From: Pedobacter jeongneungensis
Lineage (GTDB): Bacteria > Bacteroidota > Bacteroidia > Sphingobacteriales > Sphingobacteriaceae
Direction: 5' to 3'
Assembly: GCF_000633455.1 (NCBI RefSeq)
Contig: NZ_AYMG01000010.1
Span: 248,001-312,000, forward strand
Length of the DNA stretch: 64,000 nucleotides
How positions within the stretch are numbered: position 1 is the first letter of the stretch; every line of letters begins with the position of its first letter. Below are positions 34,627 to 45,057 of the stretch, piece by piece. The notes below the pieces were generated by a model. The model did not search any database, was not told the origin of the DNA, and worked only from the letters and a program-made list of their open reading frames with translations. Position numbers and translations under genes: made by a program.

Positions 34627-36483
34627 ATGGCAAAAATATCAATTAACCTTGCTACAGGTTCGTTTCAAAAGGAAGAAATTATAGTTGGAATAGATTTAGG
34701 CACAACCAATAGTTTGGTGGCATTTATCAATCCAGATAAAAATCCACAGGTAATAAACGATGCTGGCAAAGGGATATTGGTGCCATCAGTGGTATATTTC
34801 AACAGCCAGAATGAGGCTATTGTAGGTAACGAGGCGAAAGAATTTTTAACCACCGATCCTGCTAACACCATTTTTTCGGTAAAAAGATTACTTGGCCGCT
34901 CTTACAAAGATGTGGCCGAGCACAAAGACATTTTCTCTTACAAAATTATCGACGACGATACGGATGCTTTGGTGAAAATACAAGCCGGTGATCGTTTTTA
35001 CACCCCAATAGAATTATCTGCAGAAATTTTAAAAGAACTTAAGGCAAGGGCAGAACACGCTTTAAAAACTCCGGTTAACAGGGCTGTAATTACCGTTCCC
35101 GCATATTTTAATGATAGTCAGCGTCAGGCCACCCGGGATGCGGGCAAACTTGCCGGTTTAGACGTAATGCGTATTGTAAACGAACCTACTGCAGCAAGTT
35201 TGGCATATGGAATCGGTTTAGATCCATCACAACAGAAAACCATTGCGGTTTACGATTTAGGCGGAGGTACCTTTGATGTTTCCATCCTACAAATCCAGAA
35301 CGGCATTTTCGAAGTTTTATCTACCAATGGCAATACCTATTTAGGAGGTGATGATTTTGACCGTGCCATTTTAAATTACTGGTTAGAGAAAAACAACCTT
35401 GATGTAGCCGTGGTTGCGCAAGATAATATTTTGATGCAAACCCTGCGTTTACAGGCCGAAGCTGCAAAAAAAGCATTATCAACCCAAAATTTATACAATG
35501 AACAGGTTGGCGAAATCTGGTGCACACTTGATAAGCAAACTTTTGAGCAGTTAATTACAGCAAAAGTGGAAGAAACCATCACTGCTTGTAAAAATGCATT
35601 GAAAGATGCTGATTTAACGGCAAGTGATATCGACGAAGTGATCCTTGTTGGTGGTTCTACCCGCACACCTTTTGTAAAACAGGCAGTAGAAAATTTCTTT
35701 GGCAAAAAACCGCAGGATAATATCAATCCTGATGAAGTAGTGGCATTGGGTGCAGCCATACAGGCTGATGTTTTGGCCGGAAACCGTTCTGATATATTAT
35801 TGTTAGATGTTACACCACTCTCATTAGGTATCGAAACTATGGGCGGTTTAATGGACGTGATTATTGCCCGTAACAGTAAAGTACCTACTAAAGCAGGTCG
35901 CCAATACACCACTTCGATAGATGGACAGGTAAATATGAAAATATCTGTTTACCAGGGCGAACGCGATCTGGTGAAAGAAAACAGAAAACTTGCGGAGTTC
36001 GATTTAAAAGGAATTCCGGCAATGCCTGCAGGTTTACCGAAAGTAGATATTAACTTTTTACTTAATGCCGATGGGATTTTAACCGTTCAGGCCATAGAAT
36101 TACGTTCTGGCGTGAAACAAGAGATTGAAATTACGCCTAGTTATGGACTAAGTGATGATACAGTAGAAAAAATGCTGATTGATAGCATTACCCATGCGAA
36201 AAGTGATGTAGAGCAACGGATGCTGATTGAAGCCAGAAGCGAAGGTGAACAATTGGTTTACACCGCAGAAGGTTTTATCAAAAAACATGCAGAACATTTA
36301 ACCGAAACTGAAATTGCAGAAATGGTGGCATATATTGAAGCGCTAAAAACGGCTTTAGCATCACAAGAAAAAGACACCATTTTAAAGAAAGCAGACGAGC
36401 TTAACGAATTTACACGTCCGTTTGCCGAGCGTGTAATGGATGCTGCGATTTCTACTGCGATGAAGGGCAAGAAAATAGAGTAA
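34627..36483 (+). CDS. hscA: Hsp70-type Fe-S assembly chaperone HscA
   Basis: Encodes 618 residues with an Hsp70 ATPase domain ([44 protein letters not shown]) and substrate-binding domain. The extra N-terminal stretch [15 protein letters not shown], the length of about 616 and the lack of the long disordered EEVD-like tail fit HscA and not DnaK. It delivers clusters from IscU with co-chaperone HscB; neither is next to it here. fdx and iscX lie 22 kb away on the other strand. Confidence 0.85.
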   Translation: MAKISINLATGSFQKEEIIVGIDLGTTNSLVAFINPDKNPQVINDAGKGILVPSVVYFNSQNEAIVGNEAKEFLTTDPANTIFSVKRLLGRSYKDVAEHKDIFSYKIIDDDTDALVKIQAGDRFYTPIELSAEILKELKARAEHALKTPVNRAVITVPAYFNDSQRQATRDAGKLAGLDVMRIVNEPTAASLAYGIGLDPSQQKTIAVYDLGGGTFDVSILQIQNGIFEVLSTNGNTYLGGDDFDRAILNYWLEKNNLDVAVVAQDNILMQTLRLQAEAAKKALSTQNLYNEQVGEIWCTLDKQTFEQLITAKVEETITACKNALKDADLTASDIDEVILVGGSTRTPFVKQAVENFFGKKPQDNINPDEVVALGAAIQADVLAGNRSDILLLDVTPLSLGIETMGGLMDVIIARNSKVPTKAGRQYTTSIDGQVNMKISVYQGERDLVKENRKLAEFDLKGIPAMPAGLPKVDINFLLNADGILTVQAIELRSGVKQEIEITPSYGLSDDTVEKMLIDSITHAKSDVEQRMLIEARSEGEQLVYTAEGFIKKHAEHLTETEIAEMVAYIEALKTALASQEKDTILKKADELNEFTRPFAERVMDAAISTAMKGKKIE

Positions 36484-36501
36484 TTTCAGCTCAAATCCCT
36501 C

Positions 36502-36526
36502 ATTCTGAACTTATTTCAGAATTTTT
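36502..36526 (+). terminator. Terminator after hscA
   Basis: Stem ATTCTGAA/TTCAGAAT with a 5-nt loop, followed by TTTTT. Confidence 0.55.
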
Positions 36527-36649
36527 CATGCTATTGTTGGTTGTATTTTTAGATGCTGTTATATTTCTAAAATATGGTTCAAAGTTATTATAGATAGTTA
36601 TTCTGATTCAACAGCTATGCATTTATTTTTTCTGGAAAGCAATATCAGT

Positions 36650-36746
36650 GCTAATCGGATTCGATAGTCCCGCTTTTGGTACGAGTTCCAATTGAAGGAT
36701 CGGAAGCTCTTCCCTCCAATCGTGTTTAAATAACACAGGTACAGCG
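36650..36746 (-). repeat. Diverged REP-like element
   Basis: On the minus strand it carries TTATTTAAACACGATTGG, then CCGATCCTTCAATTGGAACT and CGGGACTATCG, sharing the CCGATCCTTCAAT core with the copy at 34435-34500 but differing elsewhere. The remainder of the 353-bp spacer 36484-36836 shows nothing else. Confidence 0.5.
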
Positions 36747-36836
36747 AAAAAACGCAGGTCGCGATGCCAATAAAACAGATACAAATAATTATCTTCGGTT
36801 ACGGATCAAATCAAACACTTTCTGATATCTTAACCA

Positions 36837-37766
36837 ATGTATAAATTTAAAATCTTAATTGGCTTTCTCTTCTTTCTCATTACAGTTTATAACAGCGCTT
36901 TTGCCCAATCAGATACAAGCCTAATCAAAAATTATTTAAAAACCTTAACTAAAACGCCTCAGTTCCGCAATTACAGCAATATCGATCAACTCAATCTAAC
37001 GGCCGGTTACATTACAACTGTTTTTAAAAACTCTACCGATAGCGTTTACGCACAGGAATATACTGTTGATCAGAAAATTTATAAAAATATCATATGCTCT
37101 TTTGGTACGGAAAATAAAAAACGGATTATTGTTGGTGCTCATTACGATGTTTGTGGTGATCAGGAGGGGGCTGATGATAATGCCAGCGGTGTAATTGGTT
37201 TACTGGAACTTTCGAGGTTGCTTAAAGGTAAAAAGCTAGATTATCGAATCGATCTCGTAGCTTATACATTAGAAGAACCACCTTATTTCCGTACCGAATT
37301 AATGGGCAGTTACATTCACGCCAAATCGCTAAAAGAATCAAAAGCCGAGGTATTTGGAATGATTTCACTCGAAATGATCGGTTATTTTAAAGATGAAGCA
37401 AAAACTCAATCCTACCCTATTGGCATACTATCTATGAAGTATGGAAACAAGGGGAATTACATAACGTTGGTTAAAAAATTCGGATCAGGCGAATTTGTAA
37501 ATCAGTTTTCTAAAAATTTTAAAACAAGCAAAAGTATTTTAACTAAAACATTTGCCAGCCCCCCTTCATTGCCAGGCATCGATTTTTCTGATCATTTAAA
37601 CTACTGGAAATTTGACTACGATGCCATGATGATTACCGACACTTCCTTTTACCGGAATAAAAATTATCACCAAAAAACCGATACCATTGAAACTCTTGAT
37701 ATACAGAGAATGGCCAAAGTAATTGATGGAGTTTATAATGGATTGATTTCTTTGAAAGAAAATTAG
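36837..37766 (+). CDS. M28-family zinc aminopeptidase-like exported protein
   Basis: Encodes 309 residues with signal peptide ending NSAFAQS. The M28 zinc ligands are visible: GAHYDVCGD (His), GADDNASGVIGLLEL (bridging Asp), TLEEPPYF (Glu-Glu), SLEMIG and the final His in IDFSDHLNYW. These enzymes trim N-terminal residues from peptides; this one would act in the periplasm or outside. Substrate unknown. Confidence 0.88.
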   Translation: MYKFKILIGFLFFLITVYNSAFAQSDTSLIKNYLKTLTKTPQFRNYSNIDQLNLTAGYITTVFKNSTDSVYAQEYTVDQKIYKNIICSFGTENKKRIIVGAHYDVCGDQEGADDNASGVIGLLELSRLLKGKKLDYRIDLVAYTLEEPPYFRTELMGSYIHAKSLKESKAEVFGMISLEMIGYFKDEAKTQSYPIGILSMKYGNKGNYITLVKKFGSGEFVNQFSKNFKTSKSILTKTFASPPSLPGIDFSDHLNYWKFDYDAMMITDTSFYRNKNYHQKTDTIETLDIQRMAKVIDGVYNGLISLKEN

Positions 37767-37795
37767 ATACACAATGATGACAGGCTCACTGGGGT

Positions 37796-37882
37796 CGTCA
37801 TTTCGAGCGAAGTGCAACGCAGCCGAGAAATCTAACTTATAGATCTCTCCATTCCGCTACGTTTCAGTCGATATGACGACGT
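37796..37882. repeat. Dispersed inverted repeat, GTCATTTCGAGC family
   Basis: GTCGTCATTTCGAGCGAAGT, GCAACGCAGCCGAGAAATC, TAGATCTCTCCATTCCGCTA, CAGTCGATATGACGAC: both ends are inverted copies of each other. It is the closest relative of 6041-6147. Confidence 0.8.
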
Positions 37883-37927
37883 TTCAATATAGTTAATTTG
37901 TATTTCTTTCAGCATCTTTCGTGCTAT

Positions 37928-37958
37928 AAAGACCCTGAAATAAATTCAGGGTGACGAC
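37928..37958. repeat. Short GACCCTGAA...TTCAGGGTGACGAC hairpin
   Basis: AGACCCTGAATT-type stem ACCCTGAA/TTCAGGGT ending GACGAC; a short member of the GTCATT repeat group. An upstream in-frame GTG for the next gene starts inside it and is rejected. Confidence 0.5.
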
Positions 37959-38050
37959 ACAGTCTATCTTATTTCAACAAAATCCAATCAGCACCAATAA
38001 TTTACCTCCTTTTCTTACCATACATCAAAAACCACTTCATCCTCATCCAT

Positions 38051-38058
38051 TAACTTTG
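38051..38058 (+). promoter_or_regulatory. -7 promoter box of the luciferase-like gene
   Basis: TAACTTTG, 18 nt before the ATG at 38077; it supports that start over the longer open frame. Confidence 0.5.
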
Positions 38059-38076
38059 TTAAAATTATTTAGCATT

Positions 38077-39111
38077 ATGGAATTAGGTATCGGAATGTTT
38101 GGCGATCTGCAGATCAATGCAAAAGGAGAAATCCAGCCTGCTCAGCAAAGGCTTCAGGAAATTATAGAAGAAATAAAACTCATGGATGAAGTGGGTTTGG
38201 ATTTTTATGGCATTGGTGAACACCACCGTCCTGATTATGCTGTATCCAGTCCTGAAATTATATTGGCTGCTGCTGCTACCGTAACCAAAAACATTAAACT
38301 GAGCAGTGCGGTTTCGGTTTTAAGTTCATCCGATCCGGTTAAACTTTATCAAAATTTTGCTACGATAGATTTAATTTCGAATGGCAGAGCTGAATTAATG
38401 GCCGGTAGAGGCAGTTTTATCGAATCATTCCCTCTATTTGGTTACGATCTTCAGGATTACGATCAGCTTTATGAAGAAAAATTAGAATTGCTCCTAAAAA
38501 TAAACGCATCACCTAAAATCAGCTGGAAAGGTAAGTTCAGACCAGAATTGAATAACCAGGAAATATTACCAAGAGCAGTAAACGACAATTTAAAAATATG
38601 GGTTGCTGTTGGCGGAACACCAGAATCAGTAGAACGTGCGGGCAGATTGGGCTTACCTGTAATGTTCGCCATAATTGGAGGTCAACCCATACAGTTTAAG
38701 CCACTTTTCGATTATTATAAAAAAGTTTACCAGGCATATGGACATGACATGGGCAAGTTCGAAGTTGGCGTGCATATGCATTCCATATTTGGCGAAAACA
38801 GCAATGAGGTTGCTGATTATTATTACCCGCTTTATTCGGCTCAAATGAACCGCATCGGCCGCTCACGTGGCTGGGCACCGTACCAACGCAATCAATTTGA
38901 TTCAGGAAGAGGTGATGGCGGTGCTTTAATCATCGGCGATGCAAACGAATCAGTAGATAAAATTTTGGCAATGGAAGAAACTTTTGGTTTAACCCGTTTC
39001 TCAGCTCACATGGATGTCGGTGGACCATCTCACGCAGCTTTAATGAAATCGATAGAGATTTTCGGGACTAAAATTGCTCCAAAAGTACGCGAAGCATTAA
39101 AAAAAAAATAG
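38077..39111 (+). CDS. Luciferase-like (LLM-class) flavin-dependent oxidoreductase
   Basis: Encodes 344 residues from the ATG at 38077 (MELGIGMFGDLQINAKGEI). The frame stays open for 42 more codons, but they come from a repeat element and precede the -7 box. LLM features are DEVGLDFYGIGEHHRPDYAVSSP, LSSAVSVLSSSDPVKLYQNFATID and NGRAELMAGRGSFIESF. It has the TIM-barrel fold using FMNH2 or F420. Substrate unknown. Confidence 0.88.
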   Translation: MELGIGMFGDLQINAKGEIQPAQQRLQEIIEEIKLMDEVGLDFYGIGEHHRPDYAVSSPEIILAAAATVTKNIKLSSAVSVLSSSDPVKLYQNFATIDLISNGRAELMAGRGSFIESFPLFGYDLQDYDQLYEEKLELLLKINASPKISWKGKFRPELNNQEILPRAVNDNLKIWVAVGGTPESVERAGRLGLPVMFAIIGGQPIQFKPLFDYYKKVYQAYGHDMGKFEVGVHMHSIFGENSNEVADYYYPLYSAQMNRIGRSRGWAPYQRNQFDSGRGDGGALIIGDANESVDKILAMEETFGLTRFSAHMDVGGPSHAALMKSIEIFGTKIAPKVREALKKK

Positions 39112-39112
39112 A

Positions 39113-39556
39113 TTAGGCCTCATTCTTCTTTACAAAAACCTGCAAAAAAGAATAGATGTAACAACCCACACAAATGGCAAATAAACTCTCCAATAATGCA
39201 AAAACTGTCATAATAAAGGTTAAGATGAGCGCAATTGTATAAAAATTAAATAAAAATGTCGCGGTAATCAACAGGCAAAACACAAAGCCTAAGGTTGCCG
39301 CGAACTTTTTTGGTGCCAGGTCTTTCATTTTCGGAGGAATTGAAGATACATTTGAAATTCTAATTGCTATAAATTTCAGGAGGCTAAATTTCCCTGTTGT
39401 AAATGCCCTTAATGCAAAATCAAATATCAAAAAAACAATTGCCCAGTAGTTTGAAAATACCATACAGGTAATTGCAATCACTGCTACCATAAAGGCGATA
39501 ATCCTCACTACATTTTCATTTACTCTTTCAGCTGATACCGGGCAAGATAATTCCAT
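39113..39556 (-). CDS. DUF4395 membrane protein
   Basis: Encodes 147 residues. The N-terminal motif SCPVSAERVNENVVRIIA and C-terminal ICVGCYIYSFLQVF with a Cys pair are DUF4395 hallmarks. Four membrane helices are visible (about 20-38, 40-52, 88-106 and 109-130). The Cys pairs suggest a redox or metal role that is unproven. Its stop codon is one base from that of the converging oxidoreductase gene. Confidence 0.85.
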   Translation of the reverse strand: MELSCPVSAERVNENVVRIIAFMVAVIAITCMVFSNYWAIVFLIFDFALRAFTTGKFSLLKFIAIRISNVSSIPPKMKDLAPKKFAATLGFVFCLLITATFLFNFYTIALILTFIMTVFALLESLFAICVGCYIYSFLQVFVKKNEA

Positions 39557-39704
39557 TAGATGCTATTTTGAAAGTAAATTTAAGGAATTTAATTGACCAC
39601 ACCCAGCCCCTACCTGAAAGATGGTAAATAACTAAATTTTCCCGCCCTTATTCAAATTCATTCTTATCTTTAGTAAAGTAAAATTACGCACTACCAGATA
39701 TAGA

Positions 39705-42089
39705 ATGGATAATTCCGAAAAATTAAATCTGCTCATGATCAAGCTCGAAAACCTGTTGCTTAGGCAACAAGGTTTTGAAGCCGAAATTCAGGCATTAAGA
39801 AATGAAGTCAAAGCATTGCAATCGCCAGGTGCTGCAACCATAGCACCAGCAAAGCCTGCCGAACCTGTAATTGCGCTCCCACCAAGAAATACACCACCGA
39901 GCGTTGTTATACAAAATCAGGCAACACCCCGCCCCATTCCTGTTCCGGCTCACGTTCAAACGACAGCAAATCAACCACAGCCCAATTTTGCCGAGCGCTT
40001 TACCCGCGAAAATATGGTTAAATCTGATTTCGAAAAATTTATCGGAGAAAACCTGATTAGCAAAATTGGTATCCTGATTTTAATTATCGGTGTGGCCATT
40101 GGCGCTAAATATGCCATAGATCATGACATGGTAAGTCCACTTACCAGGATTATATTGGGTTATGCGGTTGGTGCCGGCTTAATGGCCTTTGCTATAAAGC
40201 TCAAAGCCAAATACGAAAATTTCTCTGCGGTATTAGTAAGTGGGGCTATTGCCATTATGTATTTTATCACCTACGCCGCTTACGATTTTTATGCGCTCAT
40301 TCCACAGGCACTGGCTTTTGCCTTAATGGTTATATTCACCTCCTTTACTGTTGTTGCTGCCATTAAATACAATAAGCAGGTTATTGCCCATATTGGTTTA
40401 GTTGGTGCTTATGCCGTTCCATTTTTGCTAAGCGACGGATCAGGGAAAGTTGGTGTATTGTTTACCTACATGGCCATCATCAACATTGGTATCATGGTAC
40501 TTAGTTTCAAAAAGTACTGGAAACCGCTATTTTATGCTTCTTTTGGCTTAACATGGCTCATTTTTGTTTCGTGGAGGCTTGATTTAAGCGACTCATATAA
40601 TTATTTCGGATTAGCACTATTGTTCTCGACCGTATTTTTTATCACTTTTTACATCACCAACCTTGCCTATAAAGTAAGCAAAAAAGAAATTTTTGGCTTT
40701 AGCGATGTGGTGATTCTGCTCTTAAATTCATTTATCTATTACGGAATAGGATATTTTATATTATCTAATAATAAAAACAGTGTGGAGCTGTTGGGTTTAT
40801 TTACACTTGCAAATGCGGTTATACACTTCGTGGTAAGCCTGATTATCTACAAGAAAAATCTTGCGGATAAAAACCTGTTTTACCTTATCCTGGCCATGGT
40901 TATCAGCTTTATTACCATGGCCGTGCCTGTTCAATTAAATGGTGGCTGGGTTACTATTTTCTGGGCTGTAGAAGCTGCGGTACTATTTTATTTAGCCCGT
41001 ATAAAAAAGATTGCCATTTACGAAAAACTATCCTTTCCATTAATATTCCTTGCATTTTTTAGCCTTTTAGAAGATTGGATTACTTATTACGATATTTATG
41101 ATGGGAATTCTATAACCATTACGCCAATCATCAACGTAGGCTTTTTAACCGCATGCATATTTATAGCCTGTTTCTTCTGGATGTTCAGCATCAATAAAAA
41201 AGAAAATGAAACGCCTGCAGAATGGATCTGGATGAGACAGATATTGGGTTATTCCATTCCGGCAATTCTGGTTTTTGTAACCTATGTTGCTTTTAGAATC
41301 GAGATTTCTAAATACTTTAACCACCTTTTCGAACTCAGTAAGATTACGGTTAATCCAAAAACTAAATTTTACGATCCGCTTAACGAATACAATTACAATT
41401 TCAAAGATTTAAAAACAGCCTGGACATACATTTACACCTTATTTTTTGCTTCAGCTTTAAGTTATTTAAACATCAAAAAACTAAAAAACGGAGAATTGGC
41501 TATTGCCAACCTCATCATTAACATCTTTGTTATTATTATCTTCCTCACGTTCGGACTATATAATTTAAGCGAGCTAAGAGACAATTACCTACTACCCGAA
41601 AGTAAATATTTTACTATTGGTACATTTAATATCGGCATCAGGTACGTCGCCATTGTCTTTTTTACCCTTCTGATTGTGCAATGTTATCAACTGCAACGCT
41701 CGGGACTTTTGAAGAGAAACTTCAGAACAATGTTCGATTACCTTCTCTACATTTCACTGTTGTGGGTTATTAGCAGCGAATTGATCAATATTTTAGAGCT
41801 TTCGCACTCCGAAGCAAGCTACAAACTGGGATTGAGCATCCTTTGGGGTATTTTTTCTTTATTCCTGATTAGTATGGGACTCGCCAAAAACAAGAAACAC
41901 CTGCGTATTGGGGCGATGGCACTGTTTGGCATTACCTTGATCAAACTTTTCTTTTACGATATATATGCGTTGAGCACCATCTCTAAAACCATCGTATTTG
42001 TTTCGCTGGGCGTGCTACTGCTAATCATTTCTTTCCTTTACAACAAATACAAACATTTAATCATAGATGATGTTGAAGCTAAAAATTAA
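39705..42089 (+). CDS. DUF2339 polytopic membrane protein
   Basis: Encodes 794 residues. An N-terminal coiled coil (residues 1-45, EKLNLLMIKLENLLLRQQGF) and a Pro/Ala-rich linker precede NLISKIGILILIIGVAIGAKYAIDHD and roughly 20 membrane helices, the layout of DUF2339. It is probably an inner-membrane protein of unknown role. It overlaps the next gene by 23 bp, so both are co-translated. Confidence 0.85.
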   Translation: MDNSEKLNLLMIKLENLLLRQQGFEAEIQALRNEVKALQSPGAATIAPAKPAEPVIALPPRNTPPSVVIQNQATPRPIPVPAHVQTTANQPQPNFAERFTRENMVKSDFEKFIGENLISKIGILILIIGVAIGAKYAIDHDMVSPLTRIILGYAVGAGLMAFAIKLKAKYENFSAVLVSGAIAIMYFITYAAYDFYALIPQALAFALMVIFTSFTVVAAIKYNKQVIAHIGLVGAYAVPFLLSDGSGKVGVLFTYMAIINIGIMVLSFKKYWKPLFYASFGLTWLIFVSWRLDLSDSYNYFGLALLFSTVFFITFYITNLAYKVSKKEIFGFSDVVILLLNSFIYYGIGYFILSNNKNSVELLGLFTLANAVIHFVVSLIIYKKNLADKNLFYLILAMVISFITMAVPVQLNGGWVTIFWAVEAAVLFYLARIKKIAIYEKLSFPLIFLAFFSLLEDWITYYDIYDGNSITITPIINVGFLTACIFIACFFWMFSINKKENETPAEWIWMRQILGYSIPAILVFVTYVAFRIEISKYFNHLFELSKITVNPKTKFYDPLNEYNYNFKDLKTAWTYIYTLFFASALSYLNIKKLKNGELAIANLIINIFVIIIFLTFGLYNLSELRDNYLLPESKYFTIGTFNIGIRYVAIVFFTLLIVQCYQLQRSGLLKRNFRTMFDYLLYISLLWVISSELINILELSHSEASYKLGLSILWGIFSLFLISMGLAKNKKHLRIGAMALFGITLIKLFFYDIYALSTISKTIVFVSLGVLLLIISFLYNKYKHLIIDDVEAKN

Positions 42090-43299
42090 ACTTTTTATAT
42101 TGGTTCTGCTTTGCATAACAACTGCAAATGCACAAACCAATTCTTATAAATTTAAAAGGAACATTACCGGTGTTAATACCATTTGGCATAAGATGGTTCT
42201 GCCAGATGACTTGTATAAAAAGGCAAATGCAGGTTTTAATGACCTAAGGATTTTTGGTGTAAACGGGAAAGATACCATTGAAGTACCTTATCTATTGAAA
42301 CAGCGTGCTGATCAGATTACGAGCCACGATGTTGCCTTTAAACAATTAAATCAAAGTACTAACCCTGATGGATATTATTATACTTTTCAATCGCCGGAAA
42401 TAAATGTCATTAATCAGATCAACCTGATATTTAAGCAGCAAAATTTCGATTGGAAAATAAATCTGGAAGGAAGCAATGATAACAGATCATGGTTTACCAT
42501 TTTATCAGGCTATCGTATTTTATCGATTAAAAACAATGATACGGATTACCAGTTTACCAAACTGAGCTTTCCGGATTCGAAATACCAATATTTCAGAATT
42601 GCAGTAAAAAGTCCTGTTCAGCCCGAATTATCAGAAGCAAAAATTTCTAAAACGGACACAATAAAGGGAACTTATCAGGAGCTGAAATATCAATCATTCA
42701 ACATTAAAAACGACGTTACCACAAAAGAAACCATAGTTGATGTTGTATTGGCAAATCCGGTTCCAATATCTTATTTAAAGCTGAATGCACAGAGCGACTT
42801 CGATTTTTACCGTCAATTTAAAATTGAATATGCAACAGATAGCTTTAAAACCGACAAAGGCATTCAGTACAACTTTGCAAATCTTTACGAAGGCATTATA
42901 AGTTCTTTAGAAAAACCTGAATTTCATTTTGCAAATAGCATTACTTCCAGGATAAAAATTACAATTCAAAATAACGACAATAAACCATTACGCTTAAGTG
43001 GCCTTGTACTAAAAGGTAATGTATATGAAATTATTGCCAGGTTCGATCAGCCAAACAGCGAATATGCCTTATATTATGGTAATGAAAAAGTTGAAGCTCC
43101 TGTTTACGAGATCGAAAAATTTGAAAGTAAAATCCCATTAGGTTTAACCAGTGTAAACATTGGCCAGGAGCAGAAAAATCCAGCTTACACGATTAAACAA
43201 GAAAAACCATTGTTCGAAAACAAGGCCTGGCTTTGGGTATTAATGGCCGTGATTATTGCGTTATTAGGTTGGTTTTCGTTTAAAATGTTGAGGAATTAA
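42067..43299 (+). CDS. DUF3999-like exported membrane-anchored protein
   Basis: Encodes 410 residues with a signal peptide (KLFILVLLCITTANAQ), beta-sandwich exported domains (YKFKRNITGVNTIWHKMVLP, INLEGSNDNRSWFTIL, resembling discoidin-like folds) and one C-terminal helix (LWVLMAVIIALLGWFSFKML). This fits DUF3999, which commonly pairs with DUF2339, as here. Function unknown. Confidence 0.82.
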   Translation: MMLKLKIKLFILVLLCITTANAQTNSYKFKRNITGVNTIWHKMVLPDDLYKKANAGFNDLRIFGVNGKDTIEVPYLLKQRADQITSHDVAFKQLNQSTNPDGYYYTFQSPEINVINQINLIFKQQNFDWKINLEGSNDNRSWFTILSGYRILSIKNNDTDYQFTKLSFPDSKYQYFRIAVKSPVQPELSEAKISKTDTIKGTYQELKYQSFNIKNDVTTKETIVDVVLANPVPISYLKLNAQSDFDFYRQFKIEYATDSFKTDKGIQYNFANLYEGIISSLEKPEFHFANSITSRIKITIQNNDNKPLRLSGLVLKGNVYEIIARFDQPNSEYALYYGNEKVEAPVYEIEKFESKIPLGLTSVNIGQEQKNPAYTIKQEKPLFENKAWLWVLMAVIIALLGWFSFKMLRN

Positions 43300-43348
43300 G
43301 ATGTTAGACATTTTATTTATGTAAAGAAAATTCCCTATATTAGGTTAT

Positions 43349-44305
43349 ATGAAAAGATTAACGATTTTATCTGCGTTAATCATCCCGCTATTTCTTTGTA
43401 CCTCTTGGGGATTCTTTGCACACCAAAGGATAAACAATCTTGCTGTTTTTACTTTACCCCCCAGCATGATCAGTTTCTATAAAAAGAACATCAAATACAT
43501 TACCGAACATGCTGTAGATCCCGATAAACGAAGGTATGCGGATACATTAGAACCCCCGCGGCATTATCTTGATGTGGAGAATTACGAAAAAAATATCGAT
43601 AGCATCCCCGAAAAATGGAACGATGCTTTAGCCAAATATGGTTTAAAAAAGTTAAATACAGATGGAATTGTTCCATGGCAGATTCAGCGTACCTATTATA
43701 GCTTGGTTAAGGCTTTTAAAACAAGAGATTCGATCAAAATTTTAAAATACTCAGCAGACTTAGGCCACTACATTGGAGATGCTCACGTGCCTTTGCATAC
43801 CACCGCAAATCATAACGGCCAGCTCAGTAACCAGGTGGGAATCCATGCGTTCTGGGAAAGCCGTTTACCAGAACTGTTTTCTACAAATTATAATTTTGTT
43901 GTTGGCAAAGCCATTTACATCGAAGATCCATTAAAAGAGGCCTGGAAAGTACTTAAACATACCCATAGCTTAGTTGATACTGTTTTGAATTTTGAAGCGG
44001 AGTTAAATGCATCATTTCCCTCCAAACAAAAGTATAGCTTTTCAGAGCGCAACAATACAGTGCTTAAACAATATTCTAAAGAATACTCAAAAGCCTATCA
44101 TGATAAGATGAACAATATGGTAGAAAAGCAAATGCGTGCAGCCATATTAACCATAGGCTCATTCTGGTATTCGGCCTGGGTTGATGCCGGCCAGCCTGAG
44201 CTTAAAAACCTGATCAAAACAGCATTATTGCCTGATGAGCAAAAAGAAGAAAAAGCGACCGAAAAGAAATATCAAAGTGGAGTACTTATCGGTCGGGAAA
44301 TTTAA
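43349..44305 (+). CDS. S1/P1-nuclease / zinc-dependent phospholipase C-type exported hydrolase
   Basis: Encodes 318 residues. After the signal peptide the mature protein probably starts at the Trp of WGFFAHQRIN, since the N-terminal Trp is a zinc ligand in this superfamily. Other ligands fit HYLDVENY, DLGHYIGDAHVPLHTTANH and GIHAFWE. It would cleave phosphodiesters in single-stranded nucleic acid or phospholipid in the periplasm or outside. The choice between nuclease and lipase cannot be made from sequence alone. Confidence 0.82.
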   Translation: MKRLTILSALIIPLFLCTSWGFFAHQRINNLAVFTLPPSMISFYKKNIKYITEHAVDPDKRRYADTLEPPRHYLDVENYEKNIDSIPEKWNDALAKYGLKKLNTDGIVPWQIQRTYYSLVKAFKTRDSIKILKYSADLGHYIGDAHVPLHTTANHNGQLSNQVGIHAFWESRLPELFSTNYNFVVGKAIYIEDPLKEAWKVLKHTHSLVDTVLNFEAELNASFPSKQKYSFSERNNTVLKQYSKEYSKAYHDKMNNMVEKQMRAAILTIGSFWYSAWVDAGQPELKNLIKTALLPDEQKEEKATEKKYQSGVLIGREI

Positions 44306-44992
44306 TTATGCTTTAGTCTCTTCGTTCTCAATAATTTCTTCAACCTTTTTTGGCTGAAAGCGGCTTCTAACCGCAGCCCAAATGGCAGGAACAAAAGTAA
44401 CTACAGCGATAAAGATGATCACAAGCTCAAAGTTGTTTTTGATTACCGGAATCTGGCCTAAAAGGTAACCGCCAATTAACAGCGCGAAAATCCAGGTTAC
44501 TCCACCAATAATATTATAATAGGTAAAACGGCCAAATGGCATTTTAGCTATACCGGCAACAAAAGGGGCAATGGTTCTGAAAATCGGTAAGAAGCGGCTT
44601 AACATAATCGCTTTACCACCATGTTTTTCGAAAAATTCGTGCGATTGGTGGTAATACTTAAGCTTTAAAATCTTGTTTTTCTCTTTAAAAACACCGGCGC
44701 CCAAAACACTTCCCAATTTATAGTTTACCGTATTACCTAAAATTGCCGCAACAATTAAAATAACCAACATCACCCAGATATTTAAGCCGGTTTCATGTTC
44801 GCCTGCAATAAGTGCCCCCATTGCAAAAAGCAAAGAATCGCCAGGTAAGAAGGGCGTTACTACAAAGCCAGTTTCGGCAAAAATAATCAGGAATAAAATG
44901 AGGTAGGTCCAGGTACGATATTCGTTAACAATTTCGGCTAAATGAACATCAATATGGAGAATAAAATCTAAAAGCTGCTGTAGTAGTTCCAA
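44306..44992 (-). CDS. DedA-family membrane protein, TTG start
   Basis: Encodes 228 residues. DedA features are ETGFVVTPFLPGDSLLFAMGALI, the GNTVNYKLGSVLGAG loop and FLPIFRTIAPFVAGIAKMPFGRFTYYNIIGG. Family members translocate phospholipids or undecaprenyl phosphate and support membrane homeostasis. No ATG is available at the N-terminus; translation seems to begin at TTG (44992), with a TACTTTTG -7 box 16 nt upstream. Its stop directly abuts that of the converging gene. Confidence 0.88.
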   Translation of the reverse strand: MELLQQLLDFILHIDVHLAEIVNEYRTWTYLILFLIIFAETGFVVTPFLPGDSLLFAMGALIAGEHETGLNIWVMLVILIVAAILGNTVNYKLGSVLGAGVFKEKNKILKLKYYHQSHEFFEKHGGKAIMLSRFLPIFRTIAPFVAGIAKMPFGRFTYYNIIGGVTWIFALLIGGYLLGQIPVIKNNFELVIIFIAVVTFVPAIWAAVRSRFQPKKVEEIIENEETKA

Positions 44993-45008
44993 TTTATCTG
45001 ATTTTTGG

Positions 45009-45016
45009 CAAAAGTA
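45009..45016 (-). promoter_or_regulatory. -7 promoter box of dedA
   Basis: TACTTTTG on the minus strand, 16 nt before the TTG start; it fixes that start since no in-frame ATG lies between. Confidence 0.5.
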
Positions 45017-45057
45017 TGAATAGTAAAGGGATTAAATGCTTTAAATTGCGATAATAA

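Noticed and set aside
34627..36483. DnaK partner of the grpE-dnaJ genes
   Set aside because: The N-terminal extension and length fit HscA; the main dnaK must lie outside the window.
37951..38076. 42-codon N-terminal extension of the luciferase-like protein
   Set aside because: It begins at GTG inside a repeat hairpin and lies upstream of or across the -7 box; the family start is at 38077.
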